Notes under the pieces: model-generated | The model's input: the letters and a program-made list of their open reading frames with translations, nothing else | Database searches by the model: none | Told to the model about the DNA's origin: nothing | Translations under genes and position numbers: made by a program | Virus record (IMG/VR): IMGVR_UViG_3300020152_000257 | Coordinates: 1-33,620 of that record | DNA: 33,620 bases | Source of the DNA: a virus | Reading direction: 5' to 3' (one strand) | In this document: piece after piece, positions 15,754 to 24,443 of the stretch | How the letters are laid out: every line of letters starts with the position of its first letter | Position numbering within the stretch: position 1 is the first letter of the stretch

Positions 15754-16305
15754 TCATATTGTTTCTACAGGAATCTCTATGTTTGAATCGGTTCTAAGGA
15801 AAGCATCATAATTTTTTTCTATTACCCTCTGAACCATAAGCGGTGTATTGAATGTCATCCATCCATGCCAGTATGGCCACAGCTGCTCATCGAACATGCC
15901 CCATTTAACGGGCTTCTCAATCTCACATTTGCCGTTAATGAATACTTGGTTAAGAAGTGATACTCTTACCCGTGTCATAAGATGCAGAAGCTCAATATAG
16001 CCCTTTGCATCCGGGATGATCTGGCCTTCCGTATTCATGGCGCCAGGTGAATATATACCAAAAGTCAGCCTTATACCGAGCTTGGCACTCTGGCCGTCGT
16101 CTTCTCCCTCATCCATCCCCACAACAACGCAAGGAACATCATAGCCATACTCTGTAAGATAGTTTTTTGGGGGGACCCATCCCTCATACACTGCAGGCGG
16201 TACCAGCTCTGTCACCTGCTTATCTCCGCCTTTTACGAACCTCAGATCAGCCGTAACTGATTTAATGTATTCTACAAGGGCGTTCAATACTTCATTTTCG
16301 GTCAT
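15754..16305 (-). CDS. Tail terminator/completion-type protein
   Basis: This ~183-residue protein lies between the Z-like protein and the sheath, where a tail terminator is expected. It begins TENEVLNALVEYIKSV and contains GYDVPCVVVGMDEGEDDG, RLTFGIYSPG and GYIELLHLMTRVR, an alpha/beta layout like lambda gpU or Mu gp37 tail-end proteins. I chose ATG 16305, two bases after the stop of the Z-like gene; a GTG at 16317 is also possible. Family assignment is by length, position and fold pattern, so moderately sure. Confidence 0.75.
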   Translation of the reverse strand: MTENEVLNALVEYIKSVTADLRFVKGGDKQVTELVPPAVYEGWVPPKNYLTEYGYDVPCVVVGMDEGEDDGQSAKLGIRLTFGIYSPGAMNTEGQIIPDAKGYIELLHLMTRVRVSLLNQVFINGKCEIEKPVKWGMFDEQLWPYWHGWMTFNTPLMVQRVIEKNYDAFLRTDSNIEIPVETI

Positions 16306-16306
16306 T

Positions 16307-16888
16307 TTACTTGGCACCTACCTTCTTGAGCCGGCGGCTTATTTCATGTTCGATACGTTTTTCAAGCATCTTGCTTCCAGATTCCTGTATGCTGCTCATT
16401 ACTTTTTCATTACTGATCATCTGAGGGACAGACAGGCTTCTCAGTATAGTAACCGGCAGATGTGACCGCCCTTCCCTTTTCATTACCTGTTTTTTGCCGG
16501 TTACCGTAGATATAAACGGCTTTGGGTCCGTCTTAATGAGCTCAGATCTGCCCTTTTTTACTGTGACTTTAACCTGGTACCTTTTGCCTTTGGCGGGATT
16601 TGCAGGACTTACTTTGAAATGCTGATATAGTGTTAAGGTCCGGCCAGTTGACACTACTCCACCACCGAGCCTTCCTGCAGTTGCCTTTATTTTTCTGAGT
16701 GTTGATTTAATATCCTTGTCCTTTATTGCATAATCCTTACGGACCTCCCGGGAGGTTTGAGTATAGATATGGTCAATGGTCCTGTTCATTGCCTGAGCTG
16801 TGGCCTTCGGTATCTGCCCTGGAAACTTCTGCAGCTCAATTGCAATCTGCTTCACCTGCTTTGTATCCACTATTACATTAACGGACAT
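16307..16888 (-). CDS. Minor tail protein Z-like
   Basis: This 193-residue basic protein matches prophage minor tail protein Z (lambda gpZ): VKQIAIELQKFPGQIPKATAQ, AMNRTIDHIYTQTSREVRKDY, then PFISTVTGKKQVMKREG. In lambda gpZ helps the tail join the head in the correct orientation. It follows the FII-like gene with only one shared base and precedes the terminator-like gene, which matches lambda order FII-Z-U. It begins behind GTGAGGTCTG. It marks the boundary where lambda-type head genes give way to P2-type tail genes. Confidence 0.85.
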   Translation of the reverse strand: MSVNVIVDTKQVKQIAIELQKFPGQIPKATAQAMNRTIDHIYTQTSREVRKDYAIKDKDIKSTLRKIKATAGRLGGGVVSTGRTLTLYQHFKVSPANPAKGKRYQVKVTVKKGRSELIKTDPKPFISTVTGKKQVMKREGRSHLPVTILRSLSVPQMISNEKVMSSIQESGSKMLEKRIEHEISRRLKKVGAK

Positions 16889-17202
16889 CAGACCTCACTG
16901 CCTCTCAGAATGATTTCATAGACGCCAAGATCCTCTTTGACATCAACCACCTGGTAATACCCATTATCAAAGTCCTGAACGTCACCAATTTTGGGCTTAT
17001 TGTCAAAGTCCGTGACTTTGGCATAGTATACTATTATGCTGCCGAATACACCAACTGCAGCACTGCTGGCAAGCTTTTCAGACCGTTCATTGTCAACGAC
17101 AATATTTACGGAGCGCCCACTAATCATATGGGGCTCCGCAAACTCATCAGTGTTGAAAAATACCGCATCGAGATCCTGCTGCAAAGATTCTTTAAGTGTC
17201 AT
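16888..17202 (-). CDS. Head-tail joining protein (lambda FII-like)
   Basis: This 104-residue protein has the size (lambda FII: 117) and beta-rich pattern of head-tail joining proteins: an N-terminal LDAVFFNTDEFAEPHMISG, then NIVVDNE, and the C-terminal DNGYYQVVDVKEDLGVYEI. It lies immediately before the Z-like gene as in lambda. The ribosome binding site is weak (GTGAGC), and the start lies only five bases after the preceding stop, so translation may be coupled. Identification rests on pattern plus position. Confidence 0.75.
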   Translation of the reverse strand: MTLKESLQQDLDAVFFNTDEFAEPHMISGRSVNIVVDNERSEKLASSAAVGVFGSIIVYYAKVTDFDNKPKIGDVQDFDNGYYQVVDVKEDLGVYEIILRGSEV

Positions 17203-17207
17203 ACAAA

Positions 17208-17660
17208 TCAGCTCACAATCGTATCATCAGGATTCAGTTGTAGGTTCAGTGAAGCTTCAGCATTTTCCGGATCCTCAGGGTTATCTTCATCATACAGCTG
17301 AGCAGCTCTTTCTCTTATTGCCGAAATAACCGTTGAACGATTTTTGCCTTCGGATTCCTCCTTAAAAAGCTTCTCAAGCTCTTCGATGCTGTTTAATGAT
17401 TCCACAAATGCTATGGCTTCTTTGGCATTCTTGTCTCCAAGGGTAAGGGTTTCCGTATTGGCTGCAGCTTTACCTTTTGCAGCATCAGAACCCGTCTCTC
17501 CAATGGATACAATTTTTTTACTGCTATCAACAGCGATTTTCACATAGCCTTTTTTCAAAAGCCTTGCAGCGAGGGCTTTGTCTTTTATATCAACAAGGTC
17601 CCCGGAAACGAGGACCTTGTCTTTTGAAAACCTGAGCTTTGGAACTTTTACTTCGAACAT
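17208..17660 (-). CDS. Head protein of FI position, function uncertain
   Basis: This 150-residue protein lies between the major capsid and FII-like genes, where lambda has the DNA packaging factor FI (132 residues). Residues 1-50 form a small lobe with a KGYVKI strand, resembling short N-terminal lobes of phage head proteins. The middle is Ala/Lys/Thr-rich. The C-terminal ~60 residues are helical and strongly acidic (DEDNPEDPENAEASLN). Lambda FI is also acidic and mediates contact between the prohead and terminase, so an analogous role is plausible. No family is recognised from sequence alone. Start follows AAGGAGGAGG. Confidence 0.7.
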   Translation of the reverse strand: MFEVKVPKLRFSKDKVLVSGDLVDIKDKALAARLLKKGYVKIAVDSSKKIVSIGETGSDAAKGKAAANTETLTLGDKNAKEAIAFVESLNSIEELEKLFKEESEGKNRSTVISAIRERAAQLYDEDNPEDPENAEASLNLQLNPDDTIVS

Positions 17661-17678
17661 AATACAGCCTCCTCCTTT

Positions 17679-18740
17679 TTAACCGAGTACATCAAGTACA
17701 TACCAGCTTTCAACATCAAACGGCCTCGGAATAGGCTTCGAAGACAGAATCATTTCCTTGGCATTGCTCTGCTTATTGATAAGCTCTCTTGGTATCCTTG
17801 TGCCCTCATAGGTATAGTACTGCCCGTCATCTTCGATGTATGTGATTGCCGCATATGCAATATCACCTATTGTTGCCGGCAAAATGACAACATGATCTTC
17901 CGGAATGTATTTTTTTACTGTCCCGTCATAATCCTTGTAATATGCATAGTAAACCCACAGGTCGAGGCCCAATTCCGTAAGTGTCCCGACATATATGAAT
18001 CCGGTACCATTCTGGAGTCTTACCTCCGGAGCTATAGTTCCCAGTTCAAGGCGCCTTGTATCCAACTTCTTGATAAAGTCCTCATCATCCCTTAGAAGCT
18101 TCCATGCTGTCTGACCAAGAACACCGTTTATGGGATTATAACCAGCTTCCCTCACTGCATCGACCCCGTCATGAAGATCCTGATATTTGATTGATGTTGC
18201 CTGATCCCATGCAGCTTCGTCAGTCAATACCGCTTTATTGGTGAAGCTGTAGTCAATCACATCCTCAACATACTTGGTAAGATCCTCGCCGTAATATCCC
18301 TTTACAACGATTTGTCCTGTAGTGATCAACTCACAGACCATAGCCTCTTCTCTCCTCGAAATGGCGTCATCAAGCTCCTGCATATCCTGCTGTAGATAAT
18401 ACTCCTGCCTCTCTGCAGGTGTCATCAAAGAGAAAGTGTTTTCTCCAGGTATTGTCTTTTCGATCACCTTGGGATCCATTACTCTTTTCGGAGCAATTGT
18501 CGGCGGTTCATATTCCCTTGTCTGGTACCCATTGCGCTCCATGATAATTCCGGAGACAAAAGGAGCCACAAAAGGAGCTATCAGATAAGCTCCCTTCCTA
18601 AAGTCCATCTCAATTTTTCGTGTGGGAAATGTAGGAGCATTGGGGAAAAGCATATCCCTCATTGCGGTACTGACGGGCATATTCTTTTCATATACTCCCC
18701 CCTGGGCTCTCGGTATATGTCTGTCAATATTATTAGCCAT
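17679..18740 (-). CDS. Major capsid protein (lambda gpE-like)
   Basis: This 353-residue protein is a lambda-type major capsid protein (341 residues in lambda). It contains DRHIPRAQGGVYEKNMPV at the start, APFVAPFVSGIIMERNGYQ, the EPPTIAPKRVMDP segment with the family's 'PPY..pk' pattern, RREEAMVCELITTGQIVVKG (spine helix and turn) and ESWYVLDVLG near the end. It folds as HK97 and forms the shell on the scaffold made by the protease gene. It follows the decoration gene and a strong AAAGGAGG. Confidence 0.93.
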   Translation of the reverse strand: MANNIDRHIPRAQGGVYEKNMPVSTAMRDMLFPNAPTFPTRKIEMDFRKGAYLIAPFVAPFVSGIIMERNGYQTREYEPPTIAPKRVMDPKVIEKTIPGENTFSLMTPAERQEYYLQQDMQELDDAISRREEAMVCELITTGQIVVKGYYGEDLTKYVEDVIDYSFTNKAVLTDEAAWDQATSIKYQDLHDGVDAVREAGYNPINGVLGQTAWKLLRDDEDFIKKLDTRRLELGTIAPEVRLQNGTGFIYVGTLTELGLDLWVYYAYYKDYDGTVKKYIPEDHVVILPATIGDIAYAAITYIEDDGQYYTYEGTRIPRELINKQSNAKEMILSSKPIPRPFDVESWYVLDVLG

Positions 18741-18757
18741 CTTCTTTCAAACCTCCT

Positions 18758-19429
18758 TTAGTATGAAATTTCATCTCTCAGGTGAATACCAACATCCCTG
18801 AGATCTGCATCAAGTGTTGCCGGTGCTCCATTGGTACCGAAGATAAGGGCATTGCGGTTGAATGTGCCTGTCTTGTAGCAGGTTGCAACCACATCCTCGG
18901 CTGTAGTATCAATTGATTCTTCTGCCAGAATATACTTTGCAGTCTGGCTGCCATCAACCGAATTGGCATCACAGAGCTTGCCCTTTCCGCCAGCTGCTAC
19001 TGGCAGGGTAAATTTATCACCAACAATAAAATCTTGTGTTTCTCCGTCGTTGATGGTGAAATTGATTTGAGTACTTACATAAGCTTCTCCCACTGCCGCA
19101 TCTTTCAATCTAGTACCATCCGGAGCATAAACTGCGAATGTTCCTGCATTCGCAGCTACGGCTGTACACTGGATAAGGTAGTTGCCGATCTTTGCATCCT
19201 TTCCGATTGAAAAACCAGTAACGGTTCCATCTCCTGTATTTTCAGCATCTGCCGTTACATCACCAGCTGCAGCTGAAATAAGGCCGATCACACTTCCACG
19301 AAGGAGGGCGACCTGTCCTTTTAGCAATGTAATTCCCTCTGTAAGAATTGGGATATCCTGGCCGGCTATAAGCTTATCAGGTGTATTTGTGGCCAGTACC
19401 TGATAGCTTCCAATTCCTTCCCTACTCAT
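18758..19429 (-). CDS. Head decoration protein (lambda gpD-like with inserted domain)
   Basis: This 223-residue protein stabilises the expanded head. The outer parts match gpD: VLATNTPDKLIAGQDIPI and LKGQVALLRGSVIGLI at the start, and ILAEESIDTTAEDVVATCY, TGTFNRNALIFG at the end. Lambda gpD has only 110 residues. The extra ~105 (about residues 57-160) form an inserted beta domain with GNYLIQCTAVAANAGTF, then VYAPDGTRLKD and FTINDGETQDFIVGDKF. This insert is seen in other phage decoration proteins and probably projects from the capsid. It lies between the protease/scaffold and the capsid gene as in lambda. Confidence 0.9.
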   Translation of the reverse strand: MSREGIGSYQVLATNTPDKLIAGQDIPILTEGITLLKGQVALLRGSVIGLISAAAGDVTADAENTGDGTVTGFSIGKDAKIGNYLIQCTAVAANAGTFAVYAPDGTRLKDAAVGEAYVSTQINFTINDGETQDFIVGDKFTLPVAAGGKGKLCDANSVDGSQTAKYILAEESIDTTAEDVVATCYKTGTFNRNALIFGTNGAPATLDADLRDVGIHLRDEISY

Positions 19430-19844
19430 TCTTTACACCTCTTCTCCTGGCATCAAATCTTGTGGCTATTGCAGCCATTGTGGGATTGATGCCCTTCATA
19501 TTGACGATCGTTTTCCCATCTGCATCATTTTTAGGGACAGTCGGTATCACTTCTTCCTTTTTTGATTCCGTGCCATCCTTCTTAAGATTATCCAGGAACT
19601 CCTTGCCCTTTGCAGAATCATTTTTAAGCGCTTCGAAGGCCAGTTTTTCCGCATTCATTGGTTCTTCAAACTTAGCCTTCTTAACAAGTTCAGGATCAAT
19701 GTTACCGGAGATCTGTTCAATATTCTGAATACGACTTCGCTCCTCCTGGGCTCCGAGCTTCTTTCCTTCCTCCCTGGCCGCATCTTCTACCTGCTTAACC
19801 AGGTCGGGGCATTTTTCCCTGAGTTCATTAACATCCTTGAACAT
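19422..19844 (-). CDS. Nested scaffold protein (lambda Nu3-like), internal start
   Basis: An ATG at 19844, in the same frame as the protease, begins MFKDVNELREKCPDL. On the minus strand AAGGAG lies eight bases upstream, an excellent internal ribosome binding site. The product would be 140 residues, equal to the protease's C-terminal scaffold part. Lambda makes Nu3 in just this way inside gene C. No separate scaffold gene is seen in the window, which supports independent expression of this piece. Not proven without protein data. Confidence 0.75.
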   Translation of the reverse strand: MFKDVNELREKCPDLVKQVEDAAREEGKKLGAQEERSRIQNIEQISGNIDPELVKKAKFEEPMNAEKLAFEALKNDSAKGKEFLDNLKKDGTESKKEEVIPTVPKNDADGKTIVNMKGINPTMAAIATRFDARRRGVKNE

Positions 19845-20609
19845 AGGATCATCTCCTTCCATATTTTTGTTGATATTTGCATCAGGCTGGGGCGCATTTG
19901 TCGCTGCCTGTGATGCTCTTTGAATAAAATCAAACAGCTTTTTCTTTGTATCATCCATTGAATTGATAATGGACAGTCTGCTAAGCATGAAATTATTTTC
20001 TATTACGCCTGACTGACCATCATCGTCTGAATAGAGGATTTTATCTGCGAATCCTTGTTTTACAGCTGTTTTGGCTGACATGTATGTTTCGTTATCCATC
20101 AATTCAGAAACCTTGCTTCTAGACTTTCCTGTTTTAGCCTGGTATGCATTAAGGATTGTCTCCTTAACTTCATCCAGCACTTCTGCTGCATGACGAAAAT
20201 CTTTTGCCTCACCCCATCCGCCTGAGATATATGATATTGGATTGTGGATCATAAGCATACCTACAGGACTAATGTAGATCTCATCACCAGCCATTGCTAT
20301 AACCGATGCTGCACTCATGGCTTTTTCTACTTTTGATGTCACTTTCCCGCCCTTCTGCTTATGCTCCATCAACGCATTATATATGCCGGCGCCTGCAAAT
20401 ACATCTCCGCCGTTGCTATCAATCCAAACAACTATGTTTTTGCCTTTATGCTTGGACAACTCGGTCCGGAAGGAATTGGGAGAAGCATGAGCAATGCCGA
20501 ACCACTCATATAACCAGGCATCCTCATCATCCAGTATCCTTCCTGCGATTCTTAGTTCGACCTCATTTCCATCTTGTCCACTATTAATAAAATTCCAGAA
20601 CTTACTCAT
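19422..20609 (-). CDS. ClpP-like head maturation protease with scaffold tail (lambda C-like)
   Basis: This 395-residue protein has a ClpP/S49-type protease domain (about 1-200): GGDVFAGAGIYNAL, KAMSAASVIAMAG with nucleophile S102, MIHNP with H122, and an acidic residue (D172 or E174) before YMSAKTAVKQGFADKI. The family cuts scaffold and capsid components during head maturation. The C-terminal half (from about residue 256) is helical and charged (NELREKCPDLVKQVEDAARE), as expected for a scaffold. It corresponds to lambda C, whose C-terminus is shared with Nu3. It begins behind AAGGAGG and overlaps the portal stop by 8 bases. Confidence 0.92.
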   Translation of the reverse strand: MSKFWNFINSGQDGNEVELRIAGRILDDEDAWLYEWFGIAHASPNSFRTELSKHKGKNIVVWIDSNGGDVFAGAGIYNALMEHKQKGGKVTSKVEKAMSAASVIAMAGDEIYISPVGMLMIHNPISYISGGWGEAKDFRHAAEVLDEVKETILNAYQAKTGKSRSKVSELMDNETYMSAKTAVKQGFADKILYSDDDGQSGVIENNFMLSRLSIINSMDDTKKKLFDFIQRASQAATNAPQPDANINKNMEGDDPMFKDVNELREKCPDLVKQVEDAAREEGKKLGAQEERSRIQNIEQISGNIDPELVKKAKFEEPMNAEKLAFEALKNDSAKGKEFLDNLKKDGTESKKEEVIPTVPKNDADGKTIVNMKGINPTMAAIATRFDARRRGVKNE

Positions 20610-22269
20610 TTGGGCCGTTTCCTCCTTCCGTTATTTGATTATTCATTTTTGAATTCTGGTCTCCCACTTCCCCAATTAACTTATTTTCCTTCTTACGCTG
20701 CCTCATATTTGCCTCCCAGTCCCCTCCAGTAAGCTTGACCGTTTCAGCCGTGTGTGTGGAGAAGCCATTTGAAATAAGCTTTTCAGATGCCTCGACTTCC
20801 TTTACCGGATCAATCTGTCCCTGTGCTGGTCCGATCCATTCGCTTCTGCACCAGGCTTTCCTGATTATTGGATCAATAAAAAATCCAGGAGCTCTGATCC
20901 TACCTGTAGCTACGGCTTCGGCAAGCCATAGCTCGTAAATCGGCTGGCAAAAATCTGCAGCAAACCATGACCGGCGCATTTTGAAAGCTTTCCATGCTTC
21001 AAGCAGTGCTGCACGGCTGGCAGAGTATGAAGATTTGAATTCTTTAACAAGTATTTCATGTGGTATTTCCAGAGCTGAACCAACATGCTTTGTTATCGTG
21101 TCCATGAAAACATCGAATCCTCTTGCCGGATGTTTAGGATCCCCAAATTCTACTGTCTCTCCCGGCCTCAGCATATTAATTGAACCGGCTCCCATTTCAT
21201 AAGCATTTGGATCTTCTTTATCAACTCGCTCTTCCTCGGGGATAGCGATATCCATTGCATTTTCGGATTTTGCAGTATTATACTGAATCCATGCAGTAAA
21301 AAATGACTGCACTATTGCAGCCATTATTTCTGCTTCTGTATATCGCGAAAGCTGCTTCAATGATTCTATTACCGGGGCAAGATATGGAGTTCCACGATAT
21401 TGCTCAGCTCTTTCCATCTCAATCACATGGATGACATTGGGCATTCCGGTTCTATCACCGTATGCTTTGACTCTCACATAATCACTATTGCTGGTCATGT
21501 TCTTGGTAGGATATGAATTATGTATGTAATACGCTTCTACCGAACCAAAGCTATTTACTTCTACACCATCAAATATCAAATTGCCGTTTTTTGCAGTAGT
21601 CGTGGTTTTCGAAGGTTCCCTGTAGTATGAGGATCTGATTCCACCAGCAATATAAGGAGAGCGCACCCTATCAGCTTCAATCAGCATGATCCTGAGTTGA
21701 TATGGCATATATGGAATATTGTTCTCTTCCATCTTCGGTATCCCGAAAGCATCACCATTTATCAGCCAACCTATCAAAGCTACTCCCTGCAGTTCAAAAA
21801 AGTTATTCAGCTTCGAAGCATCACAATGCTTTGATTCCGCCCAAAGAAGGAATTCCTTTTCTGTGGTTTTCGCCCATTCATCTGCCTGCTCCGGAGATAG
21901 CCGGAGTAATTCATTATCGATGCTGGGCTGTACCCTGAGCCCGGCGCCCACAATATTGGTTCTGTTAGTATTAATAGCAGAACGAGCAATTGAAGTACCC
22001 ATAAATAGACTTCTTGAACGTTCACGTAATATCTGCGCATTATCATGTATGTCTTTATCCGGACTGGAACTGTCGTGATCCCATCCCTTAAGAGCCTTTT
22101 TCTTCCTGCTTGCCCCCGATTCCGAATAACCGGTATTAGAGAAATTCTTCAAATACTTCCCTTGCACTGCAGCAATTTCCTGCTGAGCCTTTGCAGTTTC
22201 AATTTTTGCTTTTGCTTCAAGCTGCCTAGCCTTTGCCTCCTCGATTTTTACCTTTTCCAAGGTATCCAT
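20602..22269 (-). CDS. Portal protein (lambda gpB-like)
   Basis: This 555-residue portal forms the dodecameric head vertex. Hallmarks are ARSAINTNRTNIVGAGLRVQ near residue 100, LLWAESKHCDASKLNNFFEL, GWLINGDAFGIP, HVIEMERAEQYRGTPYLAPV and ALEIPHEILVKEFKSSYSAS. Lambda B has 533 residues. The first ~45 residues are helical and Lys/Glu/Ala-rich. It follows the gpW-like gene behind GGCAGGTGAT and overlaps the protease gene by 8 bases, as in the lambda order W-B-C. Confidence 0.94.
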   Translation of the reverse strand: MDTLEKVKIEEAKARQLEAKAKIETAKAQQEIAAVQGKYLKNFSNTGYSESGASRKKKALKGWDHDSSSPDKDIHDNAQILRERSRSLFMGTSIARSAINTNRTNIVGAGLRVQPSIDNELLRLSPEQADEWAKTTEKEFLLWAESKHCDASKLNNFFELQGVALIGWLINGDAFGIPKMEENNIPYMPYQLRIMLIEADRVRSPYIAGGIRSSYYREPSKTTTTAKNGNLIFDGVEVNSFGSVEAYYIHNSYPTKNMTSNSDYVRVKAYGDRTGMPNVIHVIEMERAEQYRGTPYLAPVIESLKQLSRYTEAEIMAAIVQSFFTAWIQYNTAKSENAMDIAIPEEERVDKEDPNAYEMGAGSINMLRPGETVEFGDPKHPARGFDVFMDTITKHVGSALEIPHEILVKEFKSSYSASRAALLEAWKAFKMRRSWFAADFCQPIYELWLAEAVATGRIRAPGFFIDPIIRKAWCRSEWIGPAQGQIDPVKEVEASEKLISNGFSTHTAETVKLTGGDWEANMRQRKKENKLIGEVGDQNSKMNNQITEGGNGPNE

Positions 22270-22297
22270 TTAATCACCTGCCTTTCCTTGATAGATA

Positions 22298-22525
22298 TTA
22301 GAGATCTCTGGGTGTTACTCTGAATACTTTCCGTTGTCCTTTACCGGCAGCTGCACTTTCTAGCTCAGTTACTTTATTATCCCAGTACTCCATTTCACTC
22401 CGCAGCTTATCGATTTCCGCATTTCGCTTTGACCTGCTGCCGAATCTGTATTCCTGGGCTGCACAGGCTGCAGTATAGGCGGCTTTTGCTGCCAGATACA
22501 TATCCTTGGCTTCCTGCACCGTCAT
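22298..22525 (-). CDS. Head-tail joining protein W-like (gpW/DUF6148)
   Basis: This 75-residue protein contains EYRFGSRSKRNAEIDKLRSE followed by MEYWDNKVTELE, the shared 'R.v..adL..l...I.yw...l..l' pattern of lambda gpW (68 residues) and DUF6148. gpW caps the portal after packaging. It lies between the large terminase and portal, exactly the lambda position, behind GGTGATTTT. Confidence 0.85.
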   Translation of the reverse strand: MTVQEAKDMYLAAKAAYTAACAAQEYRFGSRSKRNAEIDKLRSEMEYWDNKVTELESAAAGKGQRKVFRVTPRDL

Positions 22526-22550
22526 AAAATCACCAACTTTTGATTAAAAA

Positions 22551-22576
22551 TATAAAAAATCGTACCCTTAATACGA
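22551..22576 (-). terminator. Weak internal terminator between terminase and gpW gene
   Basis: On the minus strand TCGTA-(7)-TACGA is followed by TTTTTTATATTTTT. The stem is only 5 bp but the T run is long. Partial termination here would lower head-gene expression from upstream promoters unless antitermination occurs. Confidence 0.5.
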
Positions 22577-22583
22577 CTTCTTA

Positions 22584-24443
22584 CTAATATTCAAGGCCTT
22601 TTTTTATTACTCCATACTTCCTTTTAGGCTTGTTTCTGAGACTTTCCATAGTATTTTTTCCCTCAATGATAGCATTTTTCAGACGTTTTTCAAACTCCTC
22701 AAGGTTCGGATTGAGGATTTCAAAGGCAGCCTGTGCATAGTTTCTAAGGTCTAGCGGCTCATTTCTTTTGGTAGCTGAGGCTACTTTCTTCCAGACAAGC
22801 CGGATTTGACCTTTCTGTTTTTCCTTTACCAGCTTCTCAGATATAAGTCCCTTGAAATATTGTCTATCATATCCCCGGCTTTCATCTTTGGGAAAGTGAC
22901 AATAACCAGGACCTTTTTCTATTATCTTGAGACGTCCTGTAATCTTTGCCTTGCCAGAATCAACACCCAAAATAAAAACCGCAGCTTTCTCTTTCTTACT
23001 GCGGTATAGTTTATATAGCAGTGGGTACCCGGGGCCGCCCATACCTTTTATGGCAAAGATCCTTCGGCGCTCATTTGCCTTGCAAAATTTATATACCTCG
23101 TCGGTGTAATGGCCACCTGAGTCCACACAGCTGCAGGCAATCTTCATGCCCAGACCATTGCCGAAGTGATATACGGTATCAAGCTTGTCGGAGAGGAGCT
23201 GCCAAGTGCCTGGTTTGTCCGGAACACCCATTATCATTCCTTTTTCAATTCCCCAGGTTTCCTCCCCCCTTCCATATCCAACGACTTCATACTCAAATCT
23301 GTCATCCTGGACGTCTACTGAAGCTACCAGCAACAGAACTCCGTCAGGGATCTCCGCGGGATATTCCTCCCGGCGTTCCAGAAGTACGTCCTCGTTTTCA
23401 AATTCGCCTTCCTCTTCCCAAGTCTCTCCTAGAACAGTGTTCTTGAACACCTGGTATTGAGCCGGATCCTTCTTGACCTTCAGCCATTCAAGAATTATAT
23501 CCTCCCACTTCCACCAAGGAGAAACAAAGGCGTTAATATGGAAGCTCCTTATTTTCTCAGCATTCGGATTGTCTGCAATCCACTTTCCTTCAGCTCTCAT
23601 CCAGTCATATTCATCAAATTCAGCTCCGCATTGAGAGCATTGGTAAATGATATCCCAAACCTTGTAATTCCCTTTCTCATCCTTGGAGTGCTTAAATTTC
23701 ACTCCATTAAGATTTATATATTCAAGCGTCCCGCATTCAGGGCATTTCTTACGCCATTTTTCCTGAGTGCCGGCAAGGTATTCCTCCTCAACCCTGCATG
23801 CCCCTTTGATTCCAGGAGAAGAAACGAATATTTTTTTGCGATTTGGGTATGTGATCGTTCTTTTTTCTGCCAGTTTTAAAGGATCACCTTCCTTCCCTGA
23901 CGAAACAGGGAAGCCACTTATTTCATCCGCGATCAATACTCTGATTGGCTTCGATGCCAGTTTTCTGGGGCTGTTGGCTCCCACCAACGAAATAGATCCG
24001 CCCGGGAATTCTTTATAAAGGATTGTATTGTCGCTATCCCGGCTTTTTTTCTCTGATACTTTATCTCTCAAAACCTTTGTATCAGCAAACAGAGGATCCA
24101 GTCTTCTCTTCGAATAATCTTCCGCATCACCCAGACTCGGCTCAATCCATAAGATAGGACATGGATCAATGTCAATAAAATATCCTACCGCATTATTTAA
24201 TATTTCATTTTTACCTGACTGTGAGCACATCATTGCTATGACTTTTTCTATTAATGGATCCGTAATGGCGTCCATGATTTCTACCTGGTATGGCGCTTTT
24301 TCATTACTCCATTTGCCAGGCTGGGAGGAGGATTCTCTGGATAATACCCTATTCTTTTCTGCCCACTGACTAATAGTAATTTGAGGAGGCGGAGCGACTG
24401 ATTTTACAATTTTCTTGAAGAGGTCAATTGTCTTCTGCTTCAT
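22584..24443 (-). CDS. Terminase large subunit (lambda gpA-like)
   Basis: This ~619-residue motor-nuclease pumps DNA into the prohead and cuts at cos. Numbering from an ATG at 24458, the Walker A-like SQSGKNE is at residues 79-85, Walker B-like RVLIADEI at 173-180, and two CxxC pairs (KKCPECG and QCSQCG) form a zinc site. VASVDVQDDRFEYEVVGYGRG carries the nuclease aspartates, and lambda gpA shares it. I prefer ATG 24443 because AAGGTG has better spacing to it. The gene overlaps nu1 by about 20 bases, as in lambda. A gpA-type terminase implies cos packaging. Confidence 0.94.
   Translation of the reverse strand: MKQKTIDLFKKIVKSVAPPPQITISQWAEKNRVLSRESSSQPGKWSNEKAPYQVEIMDAITDPLIEKVIAMMCSQSGKNEILNNAVGYFIDIDPCPILWIEPSLGDAEDYSKRRLDPLFADTKVLRDKVSEKKSRDSDNTILYKEFPGGSISLVGANSPRKLASKPIRVLIADEISGFPVSSGKEGDPLKLAEKRTITYPNRKKIFVSSPGIKGACRVEEEYLAGTQEKWRKKCPECGTLEYINLNGVKFKHSKDEKGNYKVWDIIYQCSQCGAEFDEYDWMRAEGKWIADNPNAEKIRSFHINAFVSPWWKWEDIILEWLKVKKDPAQYQVFKNTVLGETWEEEGEFENEDVLLERREEYPAEIPDGVLLLVASVDVQDDRFEYEVVGYGRGEETWGIEKGMIMGVPDKPGTWQLLSDKLDTVYHFGNGLGMKIACSCVDSGGHYTDEVYKFCKANERRRIFAIKGMGGPGYPLLYKLYRSKKEKAAVFILGVDSGKAKITGRLKIIEKGPGYCHFPKDESRGYDRQYFKGLISEKLVKEKQKGQIRLVWKKVASATKRNEPLDLRNYAQAAFEILNPNLEEFEKRLKNAIIEGKNTMESLRNKPKRKYGVIKKGLEY

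Noticed and set aside
23021-23446. A 141-codon plus-strand frame
   Set aside because: It lies antisense inside the terminase and no start signal or domain is seen.
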